Shown one piece after another: positions 48,745 through 58,834 of a stretch of 64,000 nt of DNA. The notes beneath the pieces were generated by a model. That model searched no databases and had not been told where the DNA came from. It saw only the letters and a program-made list of their open reading frames with translations. The first letter of the stretch is position 1. The number at the start of each line of letters is the position of its first letter. Made by a program: the position numbers and the translations under genes. The stretch comes from Zygnema cylindricum (Eukaryota > Streptophyta > Zygnematophyceae > Zygnematales > Zygnemataceae), in NCBI GenBank assembly GCA_037447655.1, contig JBBHKE010000447.1, positions 62,001-126,000 on the forward strand. Reading direction: 5' to 3'.

Positions 48745-50130
48745 TGTTGATATTTATGTATTTTCTAGGTCTGTTTTAGTATAGAAAAAAAGCAAAGGTA
48801 GTCTGCCTCTAACTCCCTTCTCGAAGACTCCACAATTGTTGTAGCAGGTCTGTTTTAGTATAGAAAAATAGCAGAGGTAGTCTGCCTCTAACTCCCTTCT
48901 CAAAGCCTTCACACTTGTTGTAGCCACTGAAGACTGGACAAGGAGCTACAGTCATGGCTGCCTAGGCACTCTATGGAGACAAGGTGTAGAATTGGTAGAC
49001 TTACCAAAATGGTGTTTGACGAACCTAGGAATTGATCCTAGTACCCACCGTCCGTCTAGCAACCCGTAGCCGTTAGCCTTATCCGTTTAGTCTAAGACTA
49101 GTGCTAAGACATATTGTGTTTAGTTAATATTTAAATAGTATCTAGTAGAGTATTCCATTTAACTGGATTACGATTTATGAGTCATAGAAACAGTTGTACT
49201 TTAAAGTACGGACGAAACAAATAGTACGGACATTTGTTTCGACGATCCGTATTAAATGCTGAAATAAATTGGACGGCCGTGGTTAGCGCCGGCTTCGTGG
49301 AAGGACAATTTGGCGGTTTGCGGACGCCGCCACTTCGGATAACACGTGGCAACATCATAAGGGTTTATGGAATCTTTGGAACGGAAGATAACAAATCCAA
49401 AACTAACAAATGTCGCAATATGGCATTGTCGTACAAAGTCCGTACATAAGTACTCTGGCACCTGTACTTTCTTGTACAATAACGTTTTTCTGACGTGGCA
49501 TGACTTGGCGCCACATGGAGAGATAACATTTGGAAGTAGGAATTCCGAGGATTATAAGAACTAGTCTGGATAAGATATGTGTTGACTTTTTACCTATGTC
49601 GTACGATGGCCTTACAAAAGGTACACCACTACATGTACCTTTATGTACTATATAATAATGTGATTGGTCCATACCTCAGAACTAAGGGGATTAGAGAGGG
49701 GTTTAGGACATATAATATTTTGGGTAGGTAGCAGCCTCTCCCATAGAGCTTCTTGTATATAAGACAAACTTTGGCCAGCCATAACAATCAATTTACTTTG
49801 CTATTTTCAGTGATTCTTTTTGCTGCAGACTGAAGGGAGTACAAGCTACACATGGGTGTAGTTGGTCATAGTTTTTGCCTGCGTGGGTGTCTGCGTTTCT
49901 AAGGGAAAGTCAAAGTGGGTGAATCTATCCAAATCACATATTCTAACTTTGCATTCTGTGGTGGAAATGAGCACACAAAATGTCTTGTTTCACAAGGTTG
50001 AAGCTTTGATGGGGTTCTTATTGTCAAGGGGTTAATCATTTGGGTTAATATAAACTTAGAGTCAGCACTATCTAGATTTGCTTCTTTTGATCTGTGAATT
50101 CAGTGTGGCAATGGAGCCCATAGAATTTCA
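48745..50130 (+). repeat. Element A 5' LTR
   Basis: Begins TGTTGATATTTATG and ends AGAATTTCA. It is longer than the 3' LTR because a 79-base block starting AGGTCTGTTTTAGTATAGAA is tandemly duplicated (48767 and 48846). It contains an antisense tRNA-like module at about 49014-49096. Confidence 0.85.
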
Positions 50131-51935
50131 AGTTATGGGCCCACCATCTAGTGTGCCTATGTTTGATGGAATAGACTTCAATTATTAGGAGTTCACGATG
50201 GAGGGATTGCTTTTCGAAAAGCACTTATGGGGAATTGTTTCGGGACAAGTGAGGTGTCCGCCACCGGGCTTTGGAGGAACTCACTTTGGAGAATCATCTC
50301 GGGCTTTGTAGAGAACCAACCAGGGTAAGGATGCAACGGAAGGTGAAGGAATTGTGGAGGTTATAACTAAACCAAAAACTAAAGAAAATGACAAAAAAAT
50401 TAGGGAATATAAAAACACTATAGCAAAACATCTCATACTTAGATATGTGTCTAGGTCCATTGCTATCAATCTTATAAATCTAACCAAGTCTTCGGAAATG
50501 TGGGAAACACTAATTCAGATTTATAAAAGTGAGTTTGTACAGAGGCAGCAGTTGGTTAAACAAGAAATTGAGGCCTATGTTTATAAAGGGGGTAGCATAA
50601 CAGAGTTTTGCAATGATATTGCTGCGTTATATGTTGAGCTTGCTAGTGCGCGATACGTAGAATCTGAGGAGAGAAAGATTAATACACTAATCATGAAACT
50701 CCCATATGAGTACGAGGACATCATTTACCGTATGCAGGCAATGGATGGCTCCTCGTGGACTTGGAGCATTAACATGGGGATAATTTTTGTGAGGGAAAAC
50801 ACTTTGGAGCTTTGTCGGGGAAGTAACAAGTGAATGCATTTACAACTGGTGGTGACTAGCGAAAGCATGATGTGAGGAACGGTGGTGACGAGCGGAAGCG
50901 TGATGAGAGGAAGAAAGACAAAGGTAAACCTTATCAGAACTTTGGTGGAAAGAGAGGGAGAGGAAAAGAAAGGGGAGCTTTGAAAAAATGGGTTTGCTTT
51001 TTTTGTAGAAAACCGGGTCACTATATGGAGGAGTGTCCCTGTTTGGAAGAACTTAGAAGATGGTATGTGAATGAGGAGGAAAAAGGGAAAGAGGAGAAAG
51101 AGGATGAAAATTTTTTGGAGCTTCTTCACATCGGTAGAATGGAGAAGAGAGAAAAGTATACAGAAATTCCACGAAGACAACAGAGTGTTTTTGGAGGTAT
51201 AAGGGAAGTAAAGGGAAGGGAGGTACTTGAGGGAGTTAGACATGATGTGGATGTCAAAGTGTAGAAAGTATGAGTTAGAAATGAGAAAGTCGGATCTAGG
51301 ATCAATTCTTGAAAAATGGAAAAATATAAATAATGAGGATAATTTTATAGATATTTTGGAAAAAGAAAACTGGTTGGAAACGGAGACTTCAACGAATTCC
51401 GAGGAAAGAGGAGAAGTGAAACTAGAATGGGTTTTAAAGGATAGGGGAGAAGAGAAATATCTAATGAGAAGTTTAGGGAACGAGAAATATTTATTGGGAA
51501 TACATTTAGAAAGTAAGAGTGGAAAGACAACCATAGGAGAAAGTGAGGAAAGTTCAATTTTTGGGGGTAATGGGTTTGACATCACTAAAGCGAGTGATGG
51601 CATTTATGAAGGTGTGCTTGTAAAATGGTTAACATCTGGGTATGTGTTGCAGATTGGAGATGGGGTTGGCTGTTTGAATTGCAAGAGGGAAAATGGATTT
51701 AGTGTGGATGGAAAAGAGAGGAGGTGGATGAAATCTTTGCTCAGATTTATGAATAGTGGGATGTTAAATAAAATGTGTGATGCAATTATTATTTCGGTCC
51801 ATCTAATGCATTGTTTTAAATACGAGAGTAAGTTTTATGAAAGAAAACGGAAAAGGAAAAAGAAAAAGGAAAAAGGGGAGGGGTTTTTTTTTTTTAGTGG
51901 GAGTCTAGAGGAAAACAAACTAAAAAATAAGGGAG
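50111..51935 (+). pseudogene. Element A gag with pol remnants, broken
   Basis: Starts at ATG 50111 (MEPIEFQVMGPPS), in the LTR, and is homologous to the element B ORF throughout. Breaks include TAG in place of Trp early on (near 50187), TAG near 50309, TGA near 50831, and frame changes around 51230-51260. It keeps the copia-type gag helices (INTLIMKLPYEYEDIIYRMQ), a zinc knuckle CFFCRKPGHYMEEC, and a C-terminal stretch (SGYVLQIGDG, WMKSLLRFMNSG, CDAIIIS, CFKYE) that aligns with copia RNase H. Confidence 0.8.
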
Positions 51936-53240
51936 TGTTGATATTTATGTATTTCTTAGGTTTGTTTTAGTATAAAAAAAGAGCAGAGGCAGTCTGCCTC
52001 TAACTCCCTTCTCCAAGCCCCCACACTTGTTGTAGTCACTAAAGGCTGGACAAGGAGCTAGAGTCATGGCTGCATAGGCTCTCTATGGAGCCACGGTGTA
52101 GAATTGGTAGACTTACCAAAAGGGTATTTGACGGACCCAGGAATTGATCCTGGTACCTACCGTCCGTCAAGCATCCAGTAACCGTTAGCCTTATCCGTTA
52201 AGTATAAGACTAGTGCTAAGACATATTGTGTTTAGTAGATATTTAAATAGTATCTAGTAGGGTATTCCATTTAACTGGATTACGATTTTTAAGTCATAGA
52301 AACAGTTGTACTTTAAAGTACGGACGAAACAAATAGTACGGACATTTGTTTCGACGATCCGTATTAAATGCTGAAATAAATCGGACGTCCGTGGTTAGCG
52401 CCGGCTTCGTGGAAGGACAATTTGGCGGTTTGCGGACGCCGCCACTTTGGATGACACGTGGCAACATCATAAGGGTTTACGTAATCTTTGGAACGGAAGA
52501 TAACAAATCCAAAAGTGACAAATGTCGCAATATGGCATTGTCGTACAAAGTTCGTACAGAAGTACTCCGGCACCTGTACTTTCTTGTACAGTAGCGTTTT
52601 TCTGACTTGGCATGACGTAGCGCCACATGGAGAGATAACATTTGGAAATAGGAATTCCGAGGACTAAAAGAACTAGTCTGGATATGATATGTGTTGACTT
52701 TTTAGCTATGTCGTACGATGGCCGTACGAAAAGTACACCGCCACCTGTACCTTTATGTACTATACAATAATGTGATTGGTCCATACCTCAGAACTAGGGT
52801 GTTTAGAGAGGGGTTTAGGACTTAGGATGTTTTAGGTAGGTAGCAGCCTCTTCAGAGAGCATCTTGTATAAAAGGCAAACTTTGGCCAGCCATAACAATC
52901 AATTTACTTTGCCATTTTCGTGATTCTTTTTGCTGCGGACTCAGGGGAGTCGAGGCTACAGAAGGGTGTAGTGGGTCCAAGTTTTTGCTTGTGTGGATGG
53001 CTGCATTTCTAAGGGAAAGTCAAAGTGGGTGAATGTATCCAAATCACATATTCTAACTTTGCATTCTGTGGTTGAACTGAGCACACAGAAAGTCTTGTTT
53101 CACAGGGGTGAACCTTTAATAGGGTTATGATTGTCAAAGGGTCAATCATTTGGGTTTATATAAACTTGGAGTCGGCACTATTTAGATTAACTTCTTTTGA
53201 TCTGCGAATTTCGTGTGGCAATGGAGCCTATGGAATTTTA
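51936..53240 (+). repeat. Element A 3' LTR
   Basis: Begins TGTTGATATTTATG and ends at about 53240 in GGAATTTTA, where the 5' copy has AGAATTTCA. Antisense tRNA-like module at about 52138-52212. Confidence 0.82.
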
Positions 53241-54070
53241 GGCTCCCCAAATTTGTGGAAGAAAATTAAGTCGACCCGAAGACTTTAATATCGTTAGACT
53301 AAAGTCACACTAGATTACGCAAAAAACCTCTCTTTTCAGAATATCTTCAAATTTGATGCAAACAACGGTATTTGCATCTCACACTAAATAATACGCAACA
53401 GTATGTTCTCTTCCACGTGATCAACATAATTAATAATTCCCCTTCAAATCAATAAGTTGGCTGCAATGACAATGCTCGTGATAGTCGTAAACACGTACAA
53501 TCTATGTTGTCATATAGTATATTTTGAAAGTGCTTGTGATGTCCCATGTTTTTGCTTAATGTTGTAGACATACAATCACCCATTATATGTTATTTAAAAA
53601 TATGCCTTTGCATTAGCCTCTTCGATGGATTGCCTCTTTTGCAATTTCCACACATATTGAAACTTCCTATTATTTCTTCCCTAATAATTTATAGAATATA
53701 TCACACTTTTAGAAACACAACCATTGCCTCCCCTAATAGCTTTCCGATTACCACGTTTTTTTCCCAAAAAGAATCTCATTAGTTGGAAACAAAACTGAAA
53801 TTTTGTCGGTCTAAATATTTTTCCCCGCTCCGTAACACCCAACATAAGGCCACTTTGTAAAACAATGAGAAACAAAAAGTGACAAGGAGCAAGTATGAGG
53901 CGAAACAAGAGATTTTGTGAAAGGGGACTCGGAGCATTTGTGAAAGAGTGAATGAGAGGCACAGTGACAGTTGTTGTGAAAGCGAGTCGAAGTAGCGCCC
54001 TCAAAACTCCTCACCTTTACGTAAAATAACATTGAATTCTTGATATCCCTTAAAAAAATAGAGTTGTACA
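53241..54070. other. Spacer between elements A and B
   Basis: No recognisable gene or repeat boundary apart from the GTACA target duplication of element B at its right end. Confidence 0.5.
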
Positions 54071-55374
54071 TGTTGATATTTGGGTATTTTCTAGGTCTTT
54101 ATTAGATAGAAAAGGGTAGAGGCAGTCTGCCTCTGACTCCCTTCTCCAAGCCCCCACACTTGTCGTAGTCGCTGAAGGCTGGAGAGGGAGCTAGAGCCAT
54201 GGCTGCCTAAGCTCTTCAGAGAGACAGGAGTAGATAAATATGTTTACTAAAAAGATGTTTGACGGATCCAGGAATTGATCCCGGTACCTACCGGCCGTCA
54301 AACATCCCGCAGTCGTTAGCATTGTCCATTTAGTCTAGGACTAGTACTGGTACGTATAGGGTTTGATAAATATCTAAATAGTTAAAGGTAGGATTTTCCA
54401 TTTAACTGGGTTACGGTATATAGGGCATAGAAACAGTTGTACTTTTAGTACCGGACGAAATAAATAGTACGGTCATTTATTTCGACGGTCCGTTTTAATT
54501 ACGATGTCAATCGGACGGTCGTGGTTAGCGCCGACATCACGGAAAGTAAAATTGGCAGTTTGTAAACGGCGCCACTCTGGATGACACGTGGCAACATCGT
54601 ACGGGATTACGGAATTTCCGGAACGACAGAAAACAAATCCGAGAGTGACAAATGTCGCACTCTGGCGACATCGTACAATGTACGTACAGAAAGTACTCCG
54701 GCACTTGTACTTTCTTGTACGGTACCATTTTTATGACGCGGCATGACCTGGCGCCACGTGGAGAGATAAGATTTGGAGGCAGGAATTCCGGAGAATACAA
54801 GAGCGAATCCGGATAAGACATTTGTTGACTTATTAGCCATGTCGTACGATGTCCGTACAAAAGGTACACCGGCATTTGTACCTTTATGTACTATACAGTA
54901 ATGTGATTGGTCCGTACCTCAGTACTAGAGGGTTTAGAGAGGGGTTTAGGACTTAGAATATTTCGGGTAGGTAGCTGACTCTCCCAGAGAGCACCTTGTA
55001 TAAATGGCAAACTTTGGCAAGCCATAACTATCAATTCAGTTGACCAAATTCAGTGATTCTTGTTGCTGCGGACTCAGGGGAGTTCAGGCTACACAGGGGT
55101 GTAGTCGGTCAGAGTTTTTGCCTGCCTGGGTGGCTGCATTTCTAAGGGAAAGTCAAAGTGGGGAATGTTATCCTATACTCATATTCTAACTTTGCATTCT
55201 GTAGTGAAACTGAGCACACAGAGAGTCTTACTTCACAGGGGTGAAGCTGTAATGGGGTTCTGATTGTCAAGGGGTCAATCATTTGGGTTTATATTAACTT
55301 GGAGTCGGCACTATCTAGATTAGCTTCCTTTGGACCTGCGAATTCTGTGTGGCAATGGAGCCCATAGAATTTCA
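54071..55374 (+). repeat. Element B 5' LTR
   Basis: Starts TGTTGATATTTGGG, ends AGAATTTCA. Contains the antisense tRNA-like module (54255-54338), an ABRE/G-box ACACGTGGCA near 54592, two similar hairpins (54684-54720 and 54855-54891), a TATAAAT box (54999-55005), and the first 20 bases of gag. Confidence 0.93.
54255..54338 (-). other. Antisense tRNA-like module in LTR
   Basis: On the minus strand this reads ACTAAATGGACAATGCTAAC (a D-arm/A-box-like part) and, about 40 nt later, CCGGGATCAATTCCTGG. In the latter, GGATCAATTCC matches 10 of 11 positions of the B-box consensus GGTTCRANTCC. The equivalent appears in every LTR in the window. Confidence 0.55.
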
Positions 55375-57232
55375 AGTTATGGGCCCACCATCTAGGGTGC
55401 CTATGTTTGATGGAACAGACTTCACTTATTGGGAGTTCACGATGGAGGGATTGCTTTTCGAGAAGCACTTGTGGGGAATTGTTTCGGGACAAGTGAGGTG
55501 TCCGCCACCCGGCTTTGGTGGAGCTCACTATGGAGAATCATCTGGGGCTGCCCAGAAAACCAACCGGAGTTCAGATGCAACGGAAGGTGAAGGGAAAATC
55601 ATTACCGTGGAAGGGGAAATAGGGGAGAAGGATAAAGGGACACCTATGGTGAGGGGAGCTAGGCTCTCGGCTACGGTTCCACTTGTGGGGGTTATAACTG
55701 AACCAAAAACCGAAGAAAATGATAGAAAAATTTGGGAATATAAAAACACTATAGCAAAACATCTCATACTTAGATATGTGTCTAAGTCTATAGCTATCAC
55801 TCTTTTAAATCTAACCAAGTCGTCGGAAATTTGGAACACACTAATTCAGATTTATAAGAGTGAGACTATACAGAGGCAGCAGTTAGTAAGACAAGAGATA
55901 GAGGCCTATGTTTATAAAGGCGGTAGCATGACAGAGTTTTGCAATGATATTGCTGTGTTATATGTTGAGCTTGCTAGTGCGGGATATGTAGAATCTGAGG
56001 AGAGAAAGATTAATACACTAATCATGAAGCTCCCATATGAGTACGAAGACATCATTTACCGTATGCAGGGAATGGATGTCTCCTCATGGACTTGGAGCAT
56101 TACCATGGGGATAATTCTTGTGAGGGAAAGCACCTTGGAGCTTCGTAGGGGAAGTGAGAGGGTGACTGCATTTACAGCTGGTGGTGACTGGCGGAAGCGT
56201 GATGTGAGGAACGGCGGTGACGAGCGGAAGCGTGATGAGAGGAAGAAAGACAAAGGTAAACCTTATCGGAACTTTGGTGGAAAGAGAGGGAGAAGAAAAG
56301 AAAGGGGAGCTTTGAAACAAGGGGTTTGCTTCGCTTGTAGGAAACCGGGTCACTATATGGAGGAGTGTCCTCGTTTGGAAGAACTTAGAAGTTGGAGTGT
56401 GAATGAGGAGGAAGAAGGGGAAGAGGAGAAAGAGGATGAAAAAATCTTGGAGCTTCTTCACATCGGTAGAATGGAGAAGAGAGAAAAGTACACAGAAATT
56501 CCACGAAGGCAACAGTGTGCTTTTGGAGGTATAAGGGAAGTAAAGAGAGAGGAGGTACTTGAGGATGTTGAGGAGTGTAAAGTGTATGACTTAGAAATGA
56601 GAAACTCAGAACTAGGATCCATAAGTGAAAACGGGAAAAATAAAATTAATGAGGATAATTCTATAGGTATTTTGGAATTAGAAAACTGGTCGGAAAGGGA
56701 GACTTCAACGGATTCCGAGGAAAGGGGAGAAGTGAAACTAGAAGGGGTTTTAAAGGATAAGGGAGAAGAGGAATATTTAATGAAAGGTTTAGGGGAGGTG
56801 AAATATTTATTGGGAATAAATTTAGAAAGTGAGAGTGGAAAGATCTCCATGGAAGAGAGTGAGGAAAGTTCATGTTTTAGGGGTAATGGGTTTGAAATCA
56901 CTAAAGGGAGTGATGATATTTATGAAGGTGTGCCTGTAAAAGGGTTAGCCTCAGGATGTGTGTTGCAGATTGGAGATGGGGCTGGCTGTTTGAATTGCAA
57001 GAGGGAAATCAGATTTAGTGTGGATGGAAAAGAGATGAGGTGGATAATATCTTCGCTCGGATTTATGATAAGTGGGATGCTAAATGAAATGTGTGACGCA
57101 ATTATTATTTCATTTCATCTAATGCATTGTTTTAAATACGAGAGCATATTTCATAAGTTATATAAAAGGAAAAAGAAAAGAAAAAGGAAAAAGGGGAGGG
57201 AGTGTTTTGTTTATTTTGTTTGTAATAGTTGA
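55355..57232 (+). CDS. Element B single ORF: gag fused to eroded RT and RNase H fragments (625 aa)
   Basis: ATG 55355 lies in the 5' LTR, and translation runs through the primer-binding site as VMGPP. Residues 1 to about 300 form a copia-type gag (YWEFTMEGLLFEKHLWGIVS, then YKNTIAKHLILRYVSKSIA and INTLIMKLPYEYEDIIYRMQ). The CCHC zinc knuckle is CFACRKPGHYMEEC. IPRRQQCAFGG matches the stretch that in element C leads directly into protease. Past this point protease and integrase are missing. LGEVKYLLGINLESESGKI resembles copia RT (YFLGIEI region). GCVLQIGDG, LGFMISGM, CDAIIIS and CFKYE line up with RNase H of element E (GYVLYVGDG, CDNQAAIAIS, HFKVKH). Catalytic acidic residues are largely gone. 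A lysine-rich tail ends the protein. It probably forms particles that package its RNA. Confidence 0.85.
   Translation: MEPIEFQVMGPPSRVPMFDGTDFTYWEFTMEGLLFEKHLWGIVSGQVRCPPPGFGGAHYGESSGAAQKTNRSSDATEGEGKIITVEGEIGEKDKGTPMVRGARLSATVPLVGVITEPKTEENDRKIWEYKNTIAKHLILRYVSKSIAITLLNLTKSSEIWNTLIQIYKSETIQRQQLVRQEIEAYVYKGGSMTEFCNDIAVLYVELASAGYVESEERKINTLIMKLPYEYEDIIYRMQGMDVSSWTWSITMGIILVRESTLELRRGSERVTAFTAGGDWRKRDVRNGGDERKRDERKKDKGKPYRNFGGKRGRRKERGALKQGVCFACRKPGHYMEECPRLEELRSWSVNEEEEGEEEKEDEKILELLHIGRMEKREKYTEIPRRQQCAFGGIREVKREEVLEDVEECKVYDLEMRNSELGSISENGKNKINEDNSIGILELENWSERETSTDSEERGEVKLEGVLKDKGEEEYLMKGLGEVKYLLGINLESESGKISMEESEESSCFRGNGFEITKGSDDIYEGVPVKGLASGCVLQIGDGAGCLNCKREIRFSVDGKEMRWIISSLGFMISGMLNEMCDAIIISFHLMHCFKYESIFHKLYKRKKKRKRKKGRECFVYFVCNS
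55376..55389 (+). other. Primer-binding site matching internal initiator tRNA-Met
   Basis: GTTATGGGCCCACC, one base after the LTR, is complementary to GGUGGGCCCAUAAC in the anticodon arm of plant initiator tRNA-Met (about nt 26-39), not to its 3' end. The same site occurs at 50132, 59716 and 62032. Confidence 0.85.
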
Positions 57233-57247
57233 AAGGAAGTAGACTAG

Positions 57248-57260
57248 AAAATAAGGGGAG
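57248..57260 (+). other. Polypurine tract of element B
   Basis: AAAATAAGGGGAG abuts the 3' LTR. Element E has the identical tract (complement at 63288-63300). Confidence 0.85.
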
Positions 57261-58564
57261 TGTTGATATTTGGGTATTTTCTAGGTCTTTATTAGATAGA
57301 AAAGGGTAGAGGCAGTCTGCCTCTGACTCCCTTCTCCAAGCCCCCACACTTGTCGTAGTCACTGAAGGCTGGAGAGGGAGCTAGAGCCATGGCTGCCTAA
57401 GCTCTTCAGAGAGACAGGAGTAGATAAATATGTTTACTAAAAAGATGTTTGACGGATCCAGGAATTGATCCCGGTACCTACCGGCCGTCAAACATCCCGC
57501 AGTCGTTAGCATTGTCCATTTAGTCTAGGACTAGTACTGGTACGTATAGGGTTTGATAAATATCTAAATAGTTAAAGGTAGGATTTTCCATTTAACTGGG
57601 TTACGGTATATAGGGCATAGAAACAGTTGTACTTTTAGTACCGGACGAAATAAATAGTACGGTCATTTATTTCGACGGTCCGTTTTAATTACGATGTCAA
57701 TCGGACGGTCGTGGTTAGCGCCGACATCACGGAAAGTAAAATTGGCAGTTTGTAAACGGCGCCACTCTGGATGACACGTGGCAACATCGTACGGGATTAC
57801 GGAATTTCCGGAACGACAGAAAACAAATCCGAGAGTGACAAATGTCGCACTCTGGCGACATCGTACAATGTACGTACAGAAAGTACTCCGGCACTTGTAC
57901 TTTCTTGTACGGTACCATTTTTATGACGCGGCATGACCTGGCGCCACGTGGAGAGATAAGATTTGGAGGCAGGAATTCCGAAGAATACAAGAGCGAATCC
58001 GGATAAGACATTTGTTGACTTATTAGCCATGTCGTACGATGTCCGTACAAAAGGTACACCGGCATTTGTACCTTTATGTACTATACAGTAATGTGATTGG
58101 TCCGTACCTCAGTACTAGAGGGTTTAGAGAGGGGTTTAGGACTTAGAATATTTCGGGTAGGTAGCTGACTCTCCCAGAGAGCACCTTGTATAAATGGCAA
58201 ACTTTGGCAAGCCATAACTATCAATTCAGTTGACCAAATTCAGTGATTCTTGTTGCTGCGGACTCAGGGGAGTCCAGGCTACACAGGGGTGTAGTCGGTC
58301 AGAGTTTTTGCCTGCCTGGGTGGCTGCATTTCTAAGGGAAAGTCAAAGTGGGGAATGTTATCCTATACTCATATTCTAACTTTGCATTCTGTAGTGAAAC
58401 TGAGCACACAGAGAGTCTTACTTCACAGGGGTGAAGCTGTAATGGGGTTCTGATTGTCAAGGGGTCAATCATTTGGGTTTATATTAACTTGGAGTCGGCA
58501 CTATCTAGATTAGCTTCCTTTGGACCTGCGAATTCTGTGTGGCAATGGAGCCCATAGAATTTCA
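57261..58564 (+). repeat. Element B 3' LTR
   Basis: Near-identical to the 5' LTR (offset 3,190 bases). Ends with the first 20 bases of gag and is followed by the GTACA target duplication. Confidence 0.93.
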
Positions 58565-58834
58565 GTACAGTATGGAAACAAACAAAAAAAACGTGTTATT
58601 CTCCTTGTAGAAAACTTTGAAATCGTATGAAACGTGGAAATGTGTCATACGGTATGTGCTTATGTTTGAAAGAATTGAGTTTTTTGTAGTTTTCCTCTAA
58701 AATTTAGTCCTTAACGATTTTTTTTTGTTGCGGTACATAAATATTGCGTTACCACGGTACGCTAAAAGAAATCTTGTCACTTTTAATGTGTTTGAAGTTT
58801 ATCTTCTTTTGTACCCATTTTGGCATTTTCCTCT
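58565..58834. other. Short spacer between elements B and C
   Basis: AT-rich, no feature seen beyond the element B target duplication at 58565-58569. Confidence 0.5.

Larger units (their letters stand above)
48745..53240 (+). mobile_element. Element A: decayed gag-only LTR retrotransposon
   Basis: Layout is 5' LTR 48745-50130, one-base gap, primer-binding site 50132-50145, internal region to 51935 ending in a purine tract (AAAAAATAAGGGAG), 3' LTR 51936-53240. It has the same architecture as element B but the LTRs differ at several per cent of sites and the internal frame is broken. No matching target duplication was found (GTCTT left, GGCTC right), so one flank may be rearranged. No room for full pol: the internal part is only about 1.8 kb. 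Confidence 0.85.
54071..58564 (+). mobile_element. Element B: young, structurally complete gag-only (TR-GAG-like) copia-type retrotransposon
   Basis: Two 1,304-bp LTRs (TG...CA) bound a 1,886-bp internal region. The exact 5-bp target duplication GTACA lies at 54066-54070 and 58565-58569. I noticed only three differences between the LTRs (54171/57361, 54791/57981, 55084/58274), so insertion was recent. The primer-binding site is 55376-55389 and the polypurine tract AAAATAAGGGGAG ends at 57260. One ORF fills the interior. There is no intact protease, integrase or reverse transcriptase, so movement must depend on enzymes from a relative; element E is of the same lineage. Known comparison: non-autonomous terminal-repeat elements with only gag (TR-GAG). 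Confidence 0.93.

Noticed and set aside
50725-51603. 292-aa minus frame across element A
   Set aside because: Shadow of the gag region. The plus strand has the zinc knuckle and homology to elements B and C.
54255-54338. A genuine functional tRNA gene in the LTR
   Set aside because: No complete cloverleaf with a paired acceptor stem could be drawn; called only tRNA-like.
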